From assembly GCF_039531105.1 (NCBI RefSeq), contig NZ_BAAAPK010000001.1:1798001-1862000 (forward strand): a DNA stretch of 64,000 bases, given 5' to 3'. Positions within the stretch are counted from its first letter, which is position 1; each line of letters starts with the position of its first letter. Of this stretch, positions 17,524 through 27,012 are shown in pieces. The stretch is from Microbacterium lacus (GTDB taxonomy: Bacteria > Actinomycetota > Actinomycetes > Actinomycetales > Microbacteriaceae). The notes under the pieces are model-generated. The model did not search any database, was not told where the DNA came from, and saw only the letters and a program-made list of their open reading frames with translations. A program made the translations under genes and the position numbers.

Positions 17524-20500
17524 GCGCTGTCCTTCCGGTCCTGCGCGTACTCCTGCAGGCTCCGCACCGCGAATCCTTCGCGCAGCACGGGCAGCGCGCT
17601 CACGGCGGCGCCGAGGACGGCCATCGTGGTGAACAGGGCCTTGTCGGCCGCGACGGCGGCCGCGCGGATCTCGTAGCCGTCCGCACGGGCGAGACCACCC
17701 GAGGGCGTGTTCACCACGATGTCCACCTCGCCGGCGTTGATCAGGTCGACGATGTTGGGCTCGCCGGAGTCGTGCGTCGCGGAGTACTTGCCCACGACGT
17801 CCACGTGGATGCCGTTGCGCGCGAGGATCTCCGCGGTGCCCTCGGTGGCGATGAGACGGAAGCCGAGCTCCTGCAGCCGGTGAGCGGGCAGGATCACGGC
17901 GCGCTTGTCGTCGTCGGCCACCGAGAGGAACACCGTGCCCGAGGTCGGCATCCCGCCGTACGCCGCGGCCTGGCTCTTGGCGAACGCGGTCGGGAAGTCG
18001 CGGTCGATCCCCATGACCTCACCGGTGGAGCGCATCTCCGGTCCGAGGACGGAGTCGACGGTGTGTCCGTCGGCGGTGCGGAAGCGCTTGAACGGCAGCA
18101 CGGCCTCCTTCACGGCGACCGGGGCGTCCAGCGGCACGCGGGAACCGTCCTGCGCGGGGAGGAGTCCCTCGGCCTTCAGTTCCGCGATCGTGGCACCGGC
18201 CATGATGCGACTCGCGGCCTTGGCAAGGGGGATGCCCAGCGCTTTGGAGACGAACGGCACGGTCCGCGAGGCCCGCGGGTTCGCCTCGATCACGTAGAGG
18301 ACGCCGGCGGACACCGCGAACTGCACGTTGAGCAGACCGCGCACCCCCACGCCCTCCGCGATCGCGAGGGTCGCGGTGCGCACGCGGTCGATCTCGGTGC
18401 GTCCGAGCGAGATGGGCGGGAGGGTGCACGACGAGTCGCCGGAGTGGATGCCGGCCTCCTCGAGGTGCTCCATCACACCGCCGATGTAGAGCTCGTGCCC
18501 GTCGTACAGGGCGTCGACATCGAGTTCGACGGCGTCGTCGAGGAAGCGATCCACCAGGAGCGGCTTGCCCTCTTCGATCACGACCTCGCCGGCGGTGCGG
18601 ACGAAGTAGTCCCGCAGGCTCTCGGTGTCGTACACGATCTCCATGCCGCGCCCGCCCAGGACGAAGCTCGGGCGGACGAGCACCGGGTAGCCGATCTCCT
18701 CGGCGATCGTGATCGCGCCGGCCTCATCGATCGCGGTCCCGTGACGCGGGGCGATGAGCCCGGCGCGGTCGAGGAGCTGCGAGAACAGCTCGCGCTCCTC
18801 CGCGATGTCGATCGCGGCGGGAGACGTACCCAGGATCGTGTAGCCGGCCTGCTCGATGCCCTTCGCGAGTCCGAGCGGGGTCTGCCCGCCCAGCTGGCAG
18901 ACGACGCCCAGGATCCGGCCCGACTGCGCTTCCGCGTGCAGGACCTCCAGCACGTCCTCGAGGGTGAGCGGCTCGAAGTAGAGGCGGTCGCTCGTGTCGT
19001 AGTCCGTGGAGACCGTCTCGGGGTTGCAGTTGACCATGATCGTCTCGAACCCCGCGTCCGAGAGGGCGAACGAGGCGTGCACGCACGAGTAGTCGAACTC
19101 GACGCCCTGCCCGATGCGGTTGGGGCCCGAGCCGATGATGACGACCTTCGTCCGCTCGGACGGCGTGACCTCGGTCTCGACGTCGTAGCTGGAGTAGTGG
19201 TACGGCGTGAGCGCGGGGAACTCCCCCGCGCACGTGTCGACGGTCTTGTACACCGGTCGAACGTCCAGGCCCCACCGCACGCCGCGGATCTCGGCCTCGC
19301 TCCCGCCGCGCAGCTGGGCGAGCTGGGCGTCGCTGAAGCCGTGCTCCTTCGCGAGGCGCAGGGTCTGCACGTCCAGTTCCGGCGCGCTCCGCACGAACTC
19401 GGCGACCTCGTTGATCAGGGCGATCTGGTCGAGGAACCAGGGGTCGATCTTGGTGGACTCGAAAGCCTGCTCGATCGTGGCGCCCTTGCGCATCGCCTGC
19501 TGGAGCACGACGATGCGCCCGTCCGTCGGCCGCTGGGCGATCTCGAGCAGCTCCTCCACCGAGCGCGGCTCTTCGCCCCAGTGGAAGCTCGACCCGCGCT
19601 TCTCCAGCGAGCGCAGCGCCTTCTGCAGAGCGGTCGTGTAGTTGCGGCCGATGGCCATCGCCTCGCCGACCGACTTCATGGTCGTCGTCAGCGTCGTGTC
19701 CGCGTTCGGGAACTTCTCGAAGTTGAAGCGCGGGACCTTGACCACGACGTAGTCCAGCGTCGGCTCGAAGCTCGCCGGCGTCGCACCGGTGATGTCGTTG
19801 GGCACTTCGTCCAGCCGGTAGCCGATCGCGAGCTTCGCGGCGAGCTTCGCGATCGGAAAGCCGGTGGCTTTCGACGCGAGTGCCGACGAGCGCGACACGC
19901 GCGGGTTCATCTCGATCACGATGATGCGACCGGATGCCGGATCCACGGCGAACTGGATGTTGCAGCCGCCGGTGTCCACGCCGACGGCGCGGATGATGTC
20001 GATGCCGATGTCGCGGAGCTTCTGATACTCGCGGTCGGTGAGGGTGAGCGCGGGTGCGACGGTGATCGAGTCGCCGGTGTGGACGCCGACCGGGTCGACG
20101 TTCTCGATCGAGCACACGACGACCGTGTTGTCGGCGGTGTCGCGCATGAGCTCGAGCTCGTACTCCTTCCAGCCGAGGATCGACTCCTCCAGGAGCACCT
20201 CGGTCGTGGGCGAGTCGCGCAGGCCCGCGCCGCCGATGCGGCGCAGATCCGTCTCGTCGTACGCGAAGCCCGAACCGAGGCCACCCATCGTGAAGGACGG
20301 ACGCACGACGAGCGGGTAGCCGAGCTCGGCGGCGCCGGCCAGCAGGTCATCCATCGAGTGGGCGATCACGCTGCGGGCGACGTCGGCTCCGGCATCCAGC
20401 ACGAGCTGCTTGAAGATCTGACGGTCTTCGCCCTTGCGGATCGCGTCGACCTTCGCGCCGATGAGCTCGACGCCGTACTTGTCGAGGATGCCCTGCTCGT

Positions 20501-20807
20501 GCAGTGCCATCGCGGCGTTCAGCGCGGTCTGGCCGCCGAGGGTCGGCAGGATCGCGTCCGGCTTCTCCTTGGCGATGATCGTCTCGATGACCGCGGGGGT
20601 GATCGGCTCGATGTATGTCGCGTCGGCGAAGTCGGGATCGGTCATGATCGTGGCGGGGTTCGAGTTGACCAGGATGACGCGCACGCCCTCCTCGCGCAGG
20701 ACGCGGCACGCCTGCGTCCCCGAGTAGTCGAACTCGCACGCCTGGCCGATGACGATCGGCCCCGAGCCGATGACCAGAACGCTCGTGATGTCGTCGCGCT
20801 TAGGCAT
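17520..20807 (-). CDS. carB: Carbamoyl phosphate synthase large subunit
   Basis: CarB (1095 aa) makes carbamoyl phosphate from bicarbonate, ammonia and two ATP for both pyrimidine and arginine synthesis. Two tandem ATP-grasp halves are visible, each with IGSGP-IGQ (residues about 14-22 and 560-570), a G-rich loop ([11 protein letters not shown] and SFVLGGRGM) and [12 protein letters not shown] or [12 protein letters not shown]. The C-terminal 140 residues form the allosteric domain (NTPSGG motif). It overlaps carA by 8 bp and pyrF by 4 bp. Confidence 0.98.
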   Translation of the reverse strand: MPKRDDITSVLVIGSGPIVIGQACEFDYSGTQACRVLREEGVRVILVNSNPATIMTDPDFADATYIEPITPAVIETIIAKEKPDAILPTLGGQTALNAAMALHEQGILDKYGVELIGAKVDAIRKGEDRQIFKQLVLDAGADVARSVIAHSMDDLLAGAAELGYPLVVRPSFTMGGLGSGFAYDETDLRRIGGAGLRDSPTTEVLLEESILGWKEYELELMRDTADNTVVVCSIENVDPVGVHTGDSITVAPALTLTDREYQKLRDIGIDIIRAVGVDTGGCNIQFAVDPASGRIIVIEMNPRVSRSSALASKATGFPIAKLAAKLAIGYRLDEVPNDITGATPASFEPTLDYVVVKVPRFNFEKFPNADTTLTTTMKSVGEAMAIGRNYTTALQKALRSLEKRGSSFHWGEEPRSVEELLEIAQRPTDGRIVVLQQAMRKGATIEQAFESTKIDPWFLDQIALINEVAEFVRSAPELDVQTLRLAKEHGFSDAQLAQLRGGSEAEIRGVRWGLDVRPVYKTVDTCAGEFPALTPYHYSSYDVETEVTPSERTKVVIIGSGPNRIGQGVEFDYSCVHASFALSDAGFETIMVNCNPETVSTDYDTSDRLYFEPLTLEDVLEVLHAEAQSGRILGVVCQLGGQTPLGLAKGIEQAGYTILGTSPAAIDIAEERELFSQLLDRAGLIAPRHGTAIDEAGAITIAEEIGYPVLVRPSFVLGGRGMEIVYDTESLRDYFVRTAGEVVIEEGKPLLVDRFLDDAVELDVDALYDGHELYIGGVMEHLEEAGIHSGDSSCTLPPISLGRTEIDRVRTATLAIAEGVGVRGLLNVQFAVSAGVLYVIEANPRASRTVPFVSKALGIPLAKAASRIMAGATIAELKAEGLLPAQDGSRVPLDAPVAVKEAVLPFKRFRTADGHTVDSVLGPEMRSTGEVMGIDRDFPTAFAKSQAAAYGGMPTSGTVFLSVADDDKRAVILPAHRLQELGFRLIATEGTAEILARNGIHVDVVGKYSATHDSGEPNIVDLINAGEVDIVVNTPSGGLARADGYEIRAAAVAADKALFTTMAVLGAAVSALPVLREGFAVRSLQEYAQDRKDSA

Positions 20808-21966
20808 TGTTCGTGTTCTCCGTACGGGTCTGCAGGTTCGCGATCACCATGTCGCGGAAGCGGTCGAACAGGTAGTTGGCATCGTGGGGTCCCGCGGCGG
20901 CCTCGGGGTGGTACTGCACCGAGAAGGCGGGGATGTCCAGGGCCCGCAGGCCCTCCACGACCCGGTCGTTCAGGCCGATGTGGCTCACCTCGACGCGCCC
21001 GTAGCCGTTGGGCGAGTCGAAGGATCCCTCCAGCGGCGCATCCACCGCGAATCCGTGGTTGTGCGCCGTGATCTCCACCCGGCCGGTCTGCTTGTCCAGC
21101 ACCGGCTGGTTGATCCCCCGGTGGCCGAAGGGCAGCTTGTACGTGCCGAGCCCGAGCGCGCGTCCGAGCAGCTGATTGCCGAAGCAGATGCCGAAGAACG
21201 GCAGGCCGTCGTCGAGCACCGCGCGCAGGAGCGCCACGTGATCGCCGGAGGCCGCGGGATCACCCGGGCCGTTCGAGTAGAAGACCGCGACCGGGTCGAT
21301 CGCGCGGACCTGTTCGATCGTGACGTCCTGCGGCAGGACGTGCACCTCGAATCCGCGCTCAGCGAGGTTGAGGATCGTGGCCTGCTTGACGCCGAGGTCG
21401 AGGACCGCGAGATTGCCGACGCGCTCGCCGACGGCGGGTGTGACCTCGACGGCGCCGACGGACACCTCCGCCGAGAGGTTCTGACCGGACATCACCGGGG
21501 CCGCCTGCACGATCGACAGCTGCTCCTGCGCGTCGAGCGCGGCATCCGCGCCGGAGAAGATGCCGCCGCGCATGCTGCCCGCGGAACGGATGTGCCGCGT
21601 GATGGCGCGCGTGTCGATTCCGCTGATGCCGACGACCCCGTCGCTGATGAGGGCGTCGTCCAGCGACTCGTCTGCGCGCCAGTTGGACACGACGCGGGAG
21701 GGGTCGCGGACGATGTACCCGGCGACCCAGATGCGCCGGGACTCCGGGTCCTCGCCGTTCATGCCGGTGTTGCCGATGTGCGGCGCGGTCTGCAGCACGA
21801 TCTGGCCCGCGTACGACGGGTCGGTCAGGGTCTCCTGATAGCCGGTCATGCCGGTGGCGAACACCACTTCGCCCAGACTCGTGCCGCGCGCGCCGTACGC
21901 CCGGCCGATGTGACGGGTGCCGTCCTCGAGCACGAGGACGGCGGGGTCGTGGGTGAGGAGCGTCAT
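20800..21966 (-). CDS. carA: Carbamoyl phosphate synthase small subunit
   Basis: CarA (388 aa) is the glutamine amidotransferase subunit that supplies ammonia to CarB. The N-terminal half is the CarA-specific domain ([13 protein letters not shown] near residue 34). The class I GATase triad is visible as Cys in FFGICFGNQ near residue 260, and His and Glu in VQYHPEA near residue 345. ATG 21966 overlaps the upstream gene stop (ATGA). Confidence 0.97.
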   Translation of the reverse strand: MTLLTHDPAVLVLEDGTRHIGRAYGARGTSLGEVVFATGMTGYQETLTDPSYAGQIVLQTAPHIGNTGMNGEDPESRRIWVAGYIVRDPSRVVSNWRADESLDDALISDGVVGISGIDTRAITRHIRSAGSMRGGIFSGADAALDAQEQLSIVQAAPVMSGQNLSAEVSVGAVEVTPAVGERVGNLAVLDLGVKQATILNLAERGFEVHVLPQDVTIEQVRAIDPVAVFYSNGPGDPAASGDHVALLRAVLDDGLPFFGICFGNQLLGRALGLGTYKLPFGHRGINQPVLDKQTGRVEITAHNHGFAVDAPLEGSFDSPNGYGRVEVSHIGLNDRVVEGLRALDIPAFSVQYHPEAAAGPHDANYLFDRFRDMVIANLQTRTENTNNA

Positions 21967-22466
21967 GAGTCGGTTCCTGTCGTTGTCGTGAGGGCGCCCA
22001 GCTGTGCGGCGAGCACGCGGGCGGAAGAGTTCTGCGGCCGGAAGTAGGAGTCCACGAGAGTGTCGGGATCGATCTGCCAGGCGACGCGCACGAGGCCGTC
22101 CTTCTCGACGACCCGGTCGATCGCGACGGTGGCCTGGTCGACGGTGAGGATGCGGTCGCGTGCGAGGAAGAGTCGCGGCAGGCCGGTCAGATCCAGGGCC
22201 ACCCCGGCATCGGTCACGGTGAGGTCCGCCCGCGAGCGGAATCCGAGGCCTTCGATCGCGAGGCGCTCGAGCGGCTCGTCGTGGCGGGTCGTCGCGACGT
22301 AGAGCACTTCGTGCTCGGCGAGGGTCTTCGCGCCGGACGGCAGTTCGCCGACCGGAGCCGCGAGACCGCTGTCGCGTCGTCGGCGGCGCGACCAGGCCCA
22401 CACGGCGACGCCGATGAGCGCCAGCGCGACCGCGACGATGACCAGAAGGGCTCCTTCCCGGGTCAT
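21963..22466 (-). CDS. Single-pass membrane protein of the pyr operon (PH-like)
   Basis: A 167-residue protein with one N-terminal membrane segment (about 6-25), an Arg-rich stop-transfer sequence (RRRRRD), and a soluble domain of about 120 residues rich in beta-strand pattern. It sits between pyrC and carA, the position of Rv1382 in Mycobacterium tuberculosis, where similar proteins occur. Function is unknown. It overlaps pyrC (4 bp) and carA (4 bp), so it is translated with the pyrimidine enzymes. Confidence 0.82.
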   Translation of the reverse strand: MTREGALLVIVAVALALIGVAVWAWSRRRRRDSGLAAPVGELPSGAKTLAEHEVLYVATTRHDEPLERLAIEGLGFRSRADLTVTDAGVALDLTGLPRLFLARDRILTVDQATVAIDRVVEKDGLVRVAWQIDPDTLVDSYFRPQNSSARVLAAQLGALTTTTGTDS

Positions 22467-23791
22467 GCGCGCTCCCCGGGCCGGTCGAGCACTCCCCCGT
22501 CGGCGACGGTGACGACGCCGTCGTAGAAGGTCCAGCGCACGTCCCCCGGCAGTTCGCGTCCGAGGTACGGCGAGTTGCCGCTGCGACCGTGCAGATCGGA
22601 TGCGGCGAAGACGGCGGACGACGCCGGGTCGTACAGCGCGAGGGATGCCGGCTCCCCCGCGGTCAGCGGTGTGCCGTGCCCCGCGAGCCGACCGATGCGG
22701 GCGGGGGTGCGGGACATGACTCGTGCCACGTCCGCCCAGGTCAGCATCCCCGTGTCGATCATCGCGAGCTGGACGACGCGCACCGCGCTCTCGAGCCCGA
22801 CCATGCCGTTCGCGGCGGCGGGCCACTCGCAGGCCTTGGCCTCCGCGGGATGCGGGGCGTGGTCGGTCGCGACGATGTCGATCGTGCCGTCGGCGAGTCC
22901 TTCGCGGACGGCTCGGACGTCCTCTTCGCGGCGCAGCGGCGGGTTGACCTTGAACCGCGCATCGTATCCGCGGGCGAGCTCGTCGGTCAGCAGCAGGTGA
23001 TGCGGGGTCACCTCCGCCGTGACCTGCACGCCACGGCGCTTGGCCCAGCGGATGATCTCCACGGAGCCTGCGGTGGACAGGTGGCACACGTGCAGGCGCG
23101 AGCCGACGTGTTCGGCCAGCAGCACGTCGCGGGCGATGATCGACTCCTCGGCGACCGCCGGCCAGCCGGCGAGTCCGAGTTCGGCCGACACCGCGCCCTC
23201 GTTCATCTGAGCGCCCTCCGTGAGGCGCGGATCCTGCGCGTGCTGCGCGATCACGCCGTCGAAGGCCTTCACGTACTCCAGGGCGCGGCGCATGATGAGC
23301 GGATCCCACACGCAGAAGCCGTCGTCGCTGAACACCCGGACCCGCGCACGCGAATCGGCCATCGCGCCGAGCTCGGCCAGGCGTTCGCCCTTCTGCCCGA
23401 CCGTCACCGCGCCGATCGGCTGGACCGTCACGAACCCGGCCGCCTCACCGAGGGCGAGCTCCTGCTCGACCACGCCGGCCGTGTCAGCGACCGGCGACGT
23501 GTTGGGCATCGCGAAGACCGCGGTGTAGCCACCGGCGGCCGCCGCGCGGGAGCCCGTGAGGATCGTCTCCGATGCCTCGTAGCCGGGCTCGCGCAGATGG
23601 GTGTGCAGATCGACGAGCCCCGGCAGGGCGATCAGGCCCTCGGCGTCGATCACCGTGGCGCCGGCGCGGCTGAGTCCGCGACCCGTCTCGGCGATGCGAC
23701 CGCCCTCGAGGACGAGGTCCACGGCGGCGGCGCCCTCGATCGCGGCGCCGCGGATGAGGATCGTCTCGGTCGTGCCGTCCGGCTGGGTCAT
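22463..23791 (-). CDS. pyrC: Dihydroorotase
   Basis: This amidohydrolase (442 aa) interconverts carbamoyl aspartate and dihydroorotate. The metal motif [15 protein letters not shown] is near residue 55 (HxH), further His ligands are in IAQHAQD and HVCHLST, and the catalytic aspartate is in ATDHAPH near residue 315. It belongs to the class I (type II-like, about 430 aa) dihydroorotases. Start and stop both overlap neighbours by 4 bp. Confidence 0.97.
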   Translation of the reverse strand: MTQPDGTTETILIRGAAIEGAAAVDLVLEGGRIAETGRGLSRAGATVIDAEGLIALPGLVDLHTHLREPGYEASETILTGSRAAAAGGYTAVFAMPNTSPVADTAGVVEQELALGEAAGFVTVQPIGAVTVGQKGERLAELGAMADSRARVRVFSDDGFCVWDPLIMRRALEYVKAFDGVIAQHAQDPRLTEGAQMNEGAVSAELGLAGWPAVAEESIIARDVLLAEHVGSRLHVCHLSTAGSVEIIRWAKRRGVQVTAEVTPHHLLLTDELARGYDARFKVNPPLRREEDVRAVREGLADGTIDIVATDHAPHPAEAKACEWPAAANGMVGLESAVRVVQLAMIDTGMLTWADVARVMSRTPARIGRLAGHGTPLTAGEPASLALYDPASSAVFAASDLHGRSGNSPYLGRELPGDVRWTFYDGVVTVADGGVLDRPGERA

Positions 23792-24762
23792 CGTGCGTCC
23801 TCCCGTGCGTGGTGCTGCGGATCGCGTTCTCCCGCCAGCAGCAGGTACAGCACCGCCATCCGCACCGAGACGCCGTTCGTGACCTGGTCGAGCACCGTCG
23901 ACCGGGAGGAATCGGCGGCTTCGGCGGAGATCTCGAGCCCGCGGTTCATGGGGCCGGGGTGCATGACCATGCTATCGGGGCGAAGGGTCGCCAGACGCCG
24001 CGCGTCCAGTCCCCACCTGCGGGAATACTCCCGTTCAGTGGGGAAATACGCCGCGTTCATGCGCTCGAGCTGGATACGCAGCATCATGAGCGCGTCCGGC
24101 TCGTCCGCGATCGCGGCGTCGAGGTCGAACAGCACGCGCGCGGGCCACGCCGTCACGTCGTGCGGGATGAGGGTCGGCGGGGCGACGAGCGTCACGTCCG
24201 CTCCGAGCGTGTGCAGGAGCCAGACGTTGGAGCGGGCGACGCGCGAGTGCAGGATGTCCCCCACGATCGTGACCTTCACGCCGTCCAGGTCGCGACCCCG
24301 GCTGTCCGCGCCGAAGCGGCGCTTGCGGATCGTGAAGGCGTCCAGGAGCGCCTGCGTCGGGTGCTCGTGCGTGCCGTCCCCGGCGTTGACGACCCCGGCC
24401 GTGATCCAGCCGCTCGTGGCGAGCGTGCGCGGTGCGCCGGACGCGCCGTGACGGATCACGACGGCATCCGCCCCCATGGCCTGAAGGGTCTGCGCCGTGT
24501 CCTGCAGGGACTCGCCCTTCGAGACGCTCGAGCCCTTCGCCGAGAAGTTGATCACGTCGGCGCTCAGGCGCTTCGCTGCGGCTTCGAACGAGATCCGGGT
24601 GCGGGTGGAGTCCTCGAAGAAGAGATTGACGACGGTCTTGCCGCGCAGCGTGGGCAGCTTCTTGATCTCGCGCTGCTGCGTATCGGCCATGTCCTCGGCG
24701 ACGTCGAGGATATCCAGGGCCTCCGCCCGGGGCAGATCGTGGGTGTCGAGGAGGTGCCTCAT
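23788..24762 (-). CDS. pyrB: Aspartate carbamoyltransferase, catalytic subunit
   Basis: PyrB (324 aa) transfers the carbamoyl group to aspartate, the committed step of pyrimidine synthesis. The carbamoyl phosphate loop [13 protein letters not shown] is near residue 50, and the HPTQALLD and MHPGPMNRG motifs are intact. No pyrI regulatory subunit is present; control is expected through PyrR. Overlaps pyrR and pyrC by 4 bp each. Confidence 0.97.
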   Translation of the reverse strand: MRHLLDTHDLPRAEALDILDVAEDMADTQQREIKKLPTLRGKTVVNLFFEDSTRTRISFEAAAKRLSADVINFSAKGSSVSKGESLQDTAQTLQAMGADAVVIRHGASGAPRTLATSGWITAGVVNAGDGTHEHPTQALLDAFTIRKRRFGADSRGRDLDGVKVTIVGDILHSRVARSNVWLLHTLGADVTLVAPPTLIPHDVTAWPARVLFDLDAAIADEPDALMMLRIQLERMNAAYFPTEREYSRRWGLDARRLATLRPDSMVMHPGPMNRGLEISAEAADSSRSTVLDQVTNGVSVRMAVLYLLLAGERDPQHHAREDAR

Positions 24763-25298
24763 GCCTCGGACCCCTCGATCGTGACGAACTCTTCGCCGTC
24801 GACTTCGGCCAGGCGCACGTTCACGCGTTCGTCCGCCGCGCTGGGCAGGTTCTTCCCCACGAAGTCGGGTCGGATCGGCAGCTCGCGATGACCGCGGTCG
24901 ACGAGGGTCGCGAGGCGCACCGCCGCGGGTCGGCCGATGTCCTGCAGAGCGTCGAGCGCCGAGCGGATGCTGCGCCCGGAGAACAGGACGTCATCCACGA
25001 GGACGACGACCCTGCCGTCCACGCCGCCGGCGGGGATCGAGGTCGGCTGGGGCGAGCGCGTCGGATTCCGGTGCAGGTCGTCTCGGTACATCGTGATGTC
25101 CAGTGCGCCGACCGGGACCGAGGCGCCGCTGAAGTCGCTGATGAGTGACGCGATGCGGCGTGCCAGGGCGACGCCCCGTGTCGGGATGCCGAGGATCACG
25201 ATGTCGTCGGGGCCGCGATTGGACTCGAGGATCTCGTGCGAGATCCGAGTCAGGGCCCGGGCGATGTCGGCCTCATGCAGCACGGTGCGCGTGCTCAT
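24759..25298 (-). CDS. pyrR: Pyrimidine operon regulator PyrR / uracil phosphoribosyltransferase
   Basis: PyrR (179 aa) is an RNA-binding regulator with a phosphoribosyltransferase fold that senses UMP/UTP and may also salvage uracil. The PRPP loop [13 protein letters not shown] is near residue 100 and the regulatory RIASLISDF region near residue 52. ATG 25298 is preferred over an in-frame ATG at 25322 because the latter lies inside a PyrR-type hairpin and lacks a ribosome site. As first gene of the operon it probably controls its own translation and that of pyrBC-carAB-pyrF. Confidence 0.95.
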   Translation of the reverse strand: MSTRTVLHEADIARALTRISHEILESNRGPDDIVILGIPTRGVALARRIASLISDFSGASVPVGALDITMYRDDLHRNPTRSPQPTSIPAGGVDGRVVVLVDDVLFSGRSIRSALDALQDIGRPAAVRLATLVDRGHRELPIRPDFVGKNLPSAADERVNVRLAEVDGEEFVTIEGSEA

Positions 25299-25313
25299 CC
25301 GCCGCTCCCTTCT

Positions 25314-25329
25314 CCGCCTCACAGGACGG
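25314..25329 (-). promoter_or_regulatory. PyrR-binding hairpin in pyr operon leader
   Basis: On the RNA strand this reads CCGUCCUGUGAGGCGG: outer CCG/CGG, an unpaired U, CC/GG, loop UGUGA. It contains UCCNGNGAGG, the core of the PyrR-binding loop as I recall it from Bacillus attenuators. It ends 15 nt before the pyrR ATG, directly against the purine-rich ribosome site (GAGAAGGGAG), suggesting that bound PyrR blocks translation, as reported for Mycobacterium smegmatis. Confidence 0.7.
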
Positions 25330-25354
25330 GGTTAAAGGTTGCTGTGATGGTTCG

Positions 25355-25360
25355 AGTCTA
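25355..25360 (-). promoter_or_regulatory. Candidate -10 (TAGACT) of the pyr operon
   Basis: TAGACT on the minus strand about 57 bp before pyrR ATG would give a leader of roughly 50 nt that contains the PyrR hairpin. It lies just past the end of the MBL-Rieske gene. No clear -35 was found. Confidence 0.45.
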
Positions 25361-25373
25361 GCGGGACCCGCGA

Positions 25374-26939
25374 TCAGGATGCCGCCGACGACACCGTCTC
25401 GATCACCCGGCTCGCGCGGATGGGGTGGCCCTGCGAGGTGAGGCACTTGCCGGAGTCCAGGTCCCACTTCCAGTCGTGCAGGCTGCACGTGAGGACGCCG
25501 TCCTCGATCTTGCCGGTCTTGGACAGGTCTGCCCTCAGGTGGGGACACCGGCGCTGCACGACCCACTCCTCGAGCTGGATGTCCTCCGAGACATCGGACT
25601 GCTCGGCGTACCAGTTCTCGACGTACTCGATGCGGTCGCGCGACAGGCACTTCAGGAACGTCGTCAGCAGCTCGTTGAACTTGCCGCTGCGCCCGACCGC
25701 GAACTGCATCGACAGGAAGATCGAGTTCGACCAGTCGATCTCATGGTCGCGGATGTTCGTGGACACCAGGTCGGCCGGGATCGTGTACCAGTAGATGCAC
25801 TCCTCCCCCGCGTACTCGCGCACCTTCGCCTTCGGGAAGTCGACGACCATGTCCAGCTCGCCGATGCGGAAGCGGACGTTGCCGCCCACGCCCTCGCGGA
25901 AGATGCGGCCCCGACGCAGGAGCGGCTCCCACCACTCCTTGATCGCGGCGAGCATCTCCGCCGGCGGGATGACGTCCGCGCGGGTGGCCTCCTCGTCGGC
26001 GATCTCCGCCTGCCGACTCGCCTGCTGCTCGGCGAAGTAATCCCACCGGTCAGGACCGAACATGCGCTCGATCTCGGCATCCGTGTACAGCGTCTGCTCG
26101 ACGCTCAGCTCGCCGTGCGTCAGCTCGACGACGGTTCCGGAGATGAACAGGTGTCCGGTGTGGGCGGGCGATTCCTGCTGCAGCCGCTCGAGGAACTGCG
26201 TCTGGCTCGTGAAGATCGCGTCGCCGTCCTGACCTTCCCAGTTGTAACGGAAGAGCTCGTCACGGAGGAACATCGGCGGGCCCGCCATCGGGAAGACGTG
26301 CGGGGCGTCGACGCGGTCGACGTAGTGCATCGCACGCTTGTGCTGCGCCTCGCGCTTGAGGTGGGCGAAGTTGCGCTTGGCGTCCTGCGGAAGGTCGTAG
26401 ACCATCGGCCACCAGATCGCACCGGACACCTGCGTGAAGTAGGCCTCCGGGCGGGAGAAGGCGAAGAGCCTGTCCATGTCCAGCGGATGCGAGTCGTTCT
26501 GGTTGAGGATCGACGCGGTGCCGTCGTCCACCGACAGGCTCGAGTCGCCGATCGGGCCGTCGCTGGGCGCACGCAGCGGGTTGACCATCATCTTGAGGTC
26601 GCCGCGCTGGATGATCTCCCCCGCGTGCGTATAGAGGATGTTCTCGAACCCGAGCCGGCGCAGGTCCTGCTCGAGCTCATCGGTCGGATAGTCCGGCAGG
26701 AGCACCTCGATGTCCTTCGGCACGTAGGTCTCCAGCAGCCACGGATCGAAGTGGTCGCGGTGCCGGTGACTGATGTAGAGGAAGTCGGCCTTGCCGTACT
26801 TCTCCCAGTCCAGCCCGCGGTTGTCCGGGAACGGGAACCACGAGCCGAAGAAGGCCGGCTTCACCCAGGGGTCGCAGAGGATGTTCCCTCCCGCCGTCTC
26901 GATGAACATTCCGGCGTGGCCGAGGCCCGTGATGCGCAT
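25374..26939 (-). CDS. Metallo-beta-lactamase-fold hydrolase with C-terminal Rieske [2Fe-2S] domain
   Basis: This 521-residue protein starts with an MBL fold containing the metal motif HRHRDH at 58-63. The middle (about 320-440) is an unassigned alpha/beta region that could be SCP2-like. The C-terminus is a Rieske domain with ligands C465, H467, C485 and H488 (CPH, 17 residues, CSLH). The same two modules occur in the opposite order in CMP-N-acetylneuraminate hydroxylase, so an oxygenase role on a sugar or nucleotide-sugar substrate is possible but unproven. It has its own promoter-like box and a strong GGAAGGAGC ribosome site. No ferredoxin reductase is nearby. Confidence 0.85.
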   Translation of the reverse strand: MRITGLGHAGMFIETAGGNILCDPWVKPAFFGSWFPFPDNRGLDWEKYGKADFLYISHRHRDHFDPWLLETYVPKDIEVLLPDYPTDELEQDLRRLGFENILYTHAGEIIQRGDLKMMVNPLRAPSDGPIGDSSLSVDDGTASILNQNDSHPLDMDRLFAFSRPEAYFTQVSGAIWWPMVYDLPQDAKRNFAHLKREAQHKRAMHYVDRVDAPHVFPMAGPPMFLRDELFRYNWEGQDGDAIFTSQTQFLERLQQESPAHTGHLFISGTVVELTHGELSVEQTLYTDAEIERMFGPDRWDYFAEQQASRQAEIADEEATRADVIPPAEMLAAIKEWWEPLLRRGRIFREGVGGNVRFRIGELDMVVDFPKAKVREYAGEECIYWYTIPADLVSTNIRDHEIDWSNSIFLSMQFAVGRSGKFNELLTTFLKCLSRDRIEYVENWYAEQSDVSEDIQLEEWVVQRRCPHLRADLSKTGKIEDGVLTCSLHDWKWDLDSGKCLTSQGHPIRASRVIETVSSAAS

Positions 26940-26958
26940 GCTCGCTCCTTCCCCGGCA

Positions 26959-26964
26959 AGTCTA
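26959..26964 (-). promoter_or_regulatory. Candidate -10 (TAGACT) for the MBL-Rieske gene
   Basis: Minus-strand TAGACT lies 19 bp before the ATG at 26939, leaving a short leader with a GGAAGGAG ribosome site. Confidence 0.4.
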
Positions 26965-27012
26965 CGAGGCGCTCTGACGGCGCCCGACGGAACCGGCCGT
27001 GCATATCGCCGA

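Noticed and set aside
17772..21071. A 1099-codon open frame opposite carB
   Set aside because: It lies entirely antisense to carB and the end of carA, with His/Arg/Asp-rich composition expected from the reversed third-position GC bias, and no recognisable domain.
25299..25322. Earlier ATG for pyrR
   Set aside because: It falls in the PyrR hairpin and has no ribosome site; family length fits ATG 25298.
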